A stretch of 64,000 nucleotides of DNA, taken from Kribbella sp. ALI-6-A (GTDB lineage Bacteria > Actinomycetota > Actinomycetes > Propionibacteriales > Kribbellaceae). Below, piece after piece: positions 63,389 to 64,000 of this stretch (its first letter is position 1; every line of letters begins with the position of its first letter). The DNA lies in assembly GCF_001984195.1 (NCBI RefSeq), contig NZ_MTQN01000010.1, positions 992,001 through 1,056,000 of the forward strand, in the 5' to 3' direction. Made by a program: the position numbers and the translations under genes. The notes under the pieces were generated by a model. That model ran no database searches, was not told where the DNA came from, and worked only from the letters and a program-made list of their open reading frames with translations.

Positions 63389-64000
63389 TCAGAGCACCTG
63401 CGACAGGAACTGCCGCAGCCGCGGCGACTCGGCCGCGGTGAACAGCTTGTCCGGCGGACCGGCCTCGACCACCACACCGTGATCCATGAACGCGACCTGG
63501 TCGGCGACCTGCCGGGCGAAGCCCATCTCGTGCGTGACGACCACCATCGTCATGCCGGCGTCGGCCAGGTCGGCCATCAATCCGAGCACGCCCTTGACCA
63601 GCTCGGGGTCCAGCGCCGACGTCGCCTCGTCGAACAGCATCACCTCGGGCTTCATCGCCAGCGCCCGGGCGATCGCGACCCGTTGCTGCTGGCCACCGGA
63701 AAGGTTGCCGGGTCGCGCCGACGCCTTCTCCTTCAGCCCGACCAGCTCCAGCTGCTCCAGCGCTGCCTCGGCCGCACCCTCCTTGGTCAGCTTCTTGAGC
63801 TTGCGCAGCGGGAGCGTGATGTTGTCCAGCACGGACTTGTGCGGGAACAGGTTGAAGTGCTGGAACACCATCCCGATCCGCCGCCGCAGCTCGTCCGGGT
63901 TGCTCTTCAGCACCGACTCGCCGCCGAGCTTGATGTCGCCGGCCGCGGGCTCCAGCAACCGGTTGGTCGCCCGCAGCAACGTCGACTTGCCCGATCCCGA
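63389..64000 (-). CDS. Polar amino-acid ABC transporter ATP-binding protein (5' truncated by the window edge)
   Basis: The visible C-terminal 203 residues continue to the right edge in frame; the start is outside. They begin within Walker A (SGSGKST), then Q-loop VFQHFNLFPH, signature LSGGQQQRVAIARAL, Walker B VMLFDEATSALDPE, switch THEMGFARQVAD. The HEMGFA and FQHFNLFPH forms are typical of GlnQ/HisP-type ATPases for glutamine, glutamate or similar amino acids. Confidence 0.9.
   Translation of the reverse strand, partial: SGSGKSTLLRATNRLLEPAAGDIKLGGESVLKSNPDELRRRIGMVFQHFNLFPHKSVLDNITLPLRKLKKLTKEGAAEAALEQLELVGLKEKASARPGNLSGGQQQRVAIARALAMKPEVMLFDEATSALDPELVKGVLGLMADLADAGMTMVVVTHEMGFARQVADQVAFMDHGVVVEAGPPDKLFTAAESPRLRQFLSQVL

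Noticed and set aside
1..64000. CRISPR arrays, rRNA, tRNA, prophage or insertion sequence
   Set aside because: No regularly spaced repeats, conserved RNA cores, transposases or phage structural genes were seen on either strand.

Overview
The window is GC-rich actinobacterial chromosome with densely packed genes on both strands. Three things point to the phylum: a fused 2-oxoglutarate decarboxylase (kgd) followed by a small DUF6104-type gene, an ergothioneine cluster, and many starts that look leaderless (a TAnnnT hexamer 6-8 nt before ATG or GTG). WhiB, F420/PPOX-type and FolP2-type proteins agree. A Kribbella-like or related Propionibacteriales soil actinomycete is my best guess, but that is inference. 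I see no rRNA, tRNA, CRISPR array, prophage or insertion sequence.

Layout, 1-24 kb: an edge-truncated MDR oxidoreductase and an acetyltransferase; an AurF-like diiron oxygenase paired with a FprB-type ferredoxin/NADP reductase behind an inverted-repeat operator; a secreted carboxylesterase; an unusual WhiB-like protein; a CaCA-family cation antiporter divergent from an ArsR regulator across a perfect 24-bp palindrome; an MFS exporter; an AAA ATPase; DUF6104 plus kgd; a GntR regulator; an ABC-F ATPase; a four-gene coupled operon (polyol dehydrogenase, HAD phosphatase, TagF-like polymerase, nucleotidyltransferase) that looks like a route to an NDP-polyol and a polyol-phosphate wall polymer; then small hypothetical, PPOX, APH-like and zinc-peptidase genes.

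24-42 kb: an L-fucose oxidative catabolism operon behind a 12-bp palindrome; a folP2 / RibD-like reductase / MEMO-LigB-like trio; an IdeR-boxed iron uptake cluster (lipoprotein, two FecCD permeases, ATPase, FhuF-like reductase); a TetR regulator beside an F420-type LLM oxidoreductase; and egtABCD for ergothioneine, closed by a 17-bp-stem terminator.

42-64 kb: a LacI-controlled sugar ABC importer; a secreted SH3/CHAP-like protein divergent from an HTH protein carrying an NBR1-type Ig domain; a secreted S33 peptidase; a GbsR/MarR regulator with a two-gene ABC exporter; a PPOX gene joined to cobL and cobM; a lipoprotein; a HupE/UreJ-type (Ni/Co) membrane protein; a secreted metallophosphoesterase behind a possible PHO box; a WxL/DUF916-type surface protein joined to cobK; rpe; a NagD-type HAD; a polysaccharide deacetylase; and an edge-truncated polar amino-acid ABC ATPase.

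Regulator and target are often adjacent and divergent here, with recognisable palindromes between them. Operons are tightly coupled, with many 4-bp ATGA/GTGA overlaps. A dispersed inverted-repeat element occurs at least twice in the right-hand third. Functional calls rest on motifs read by eye; no database search was run.
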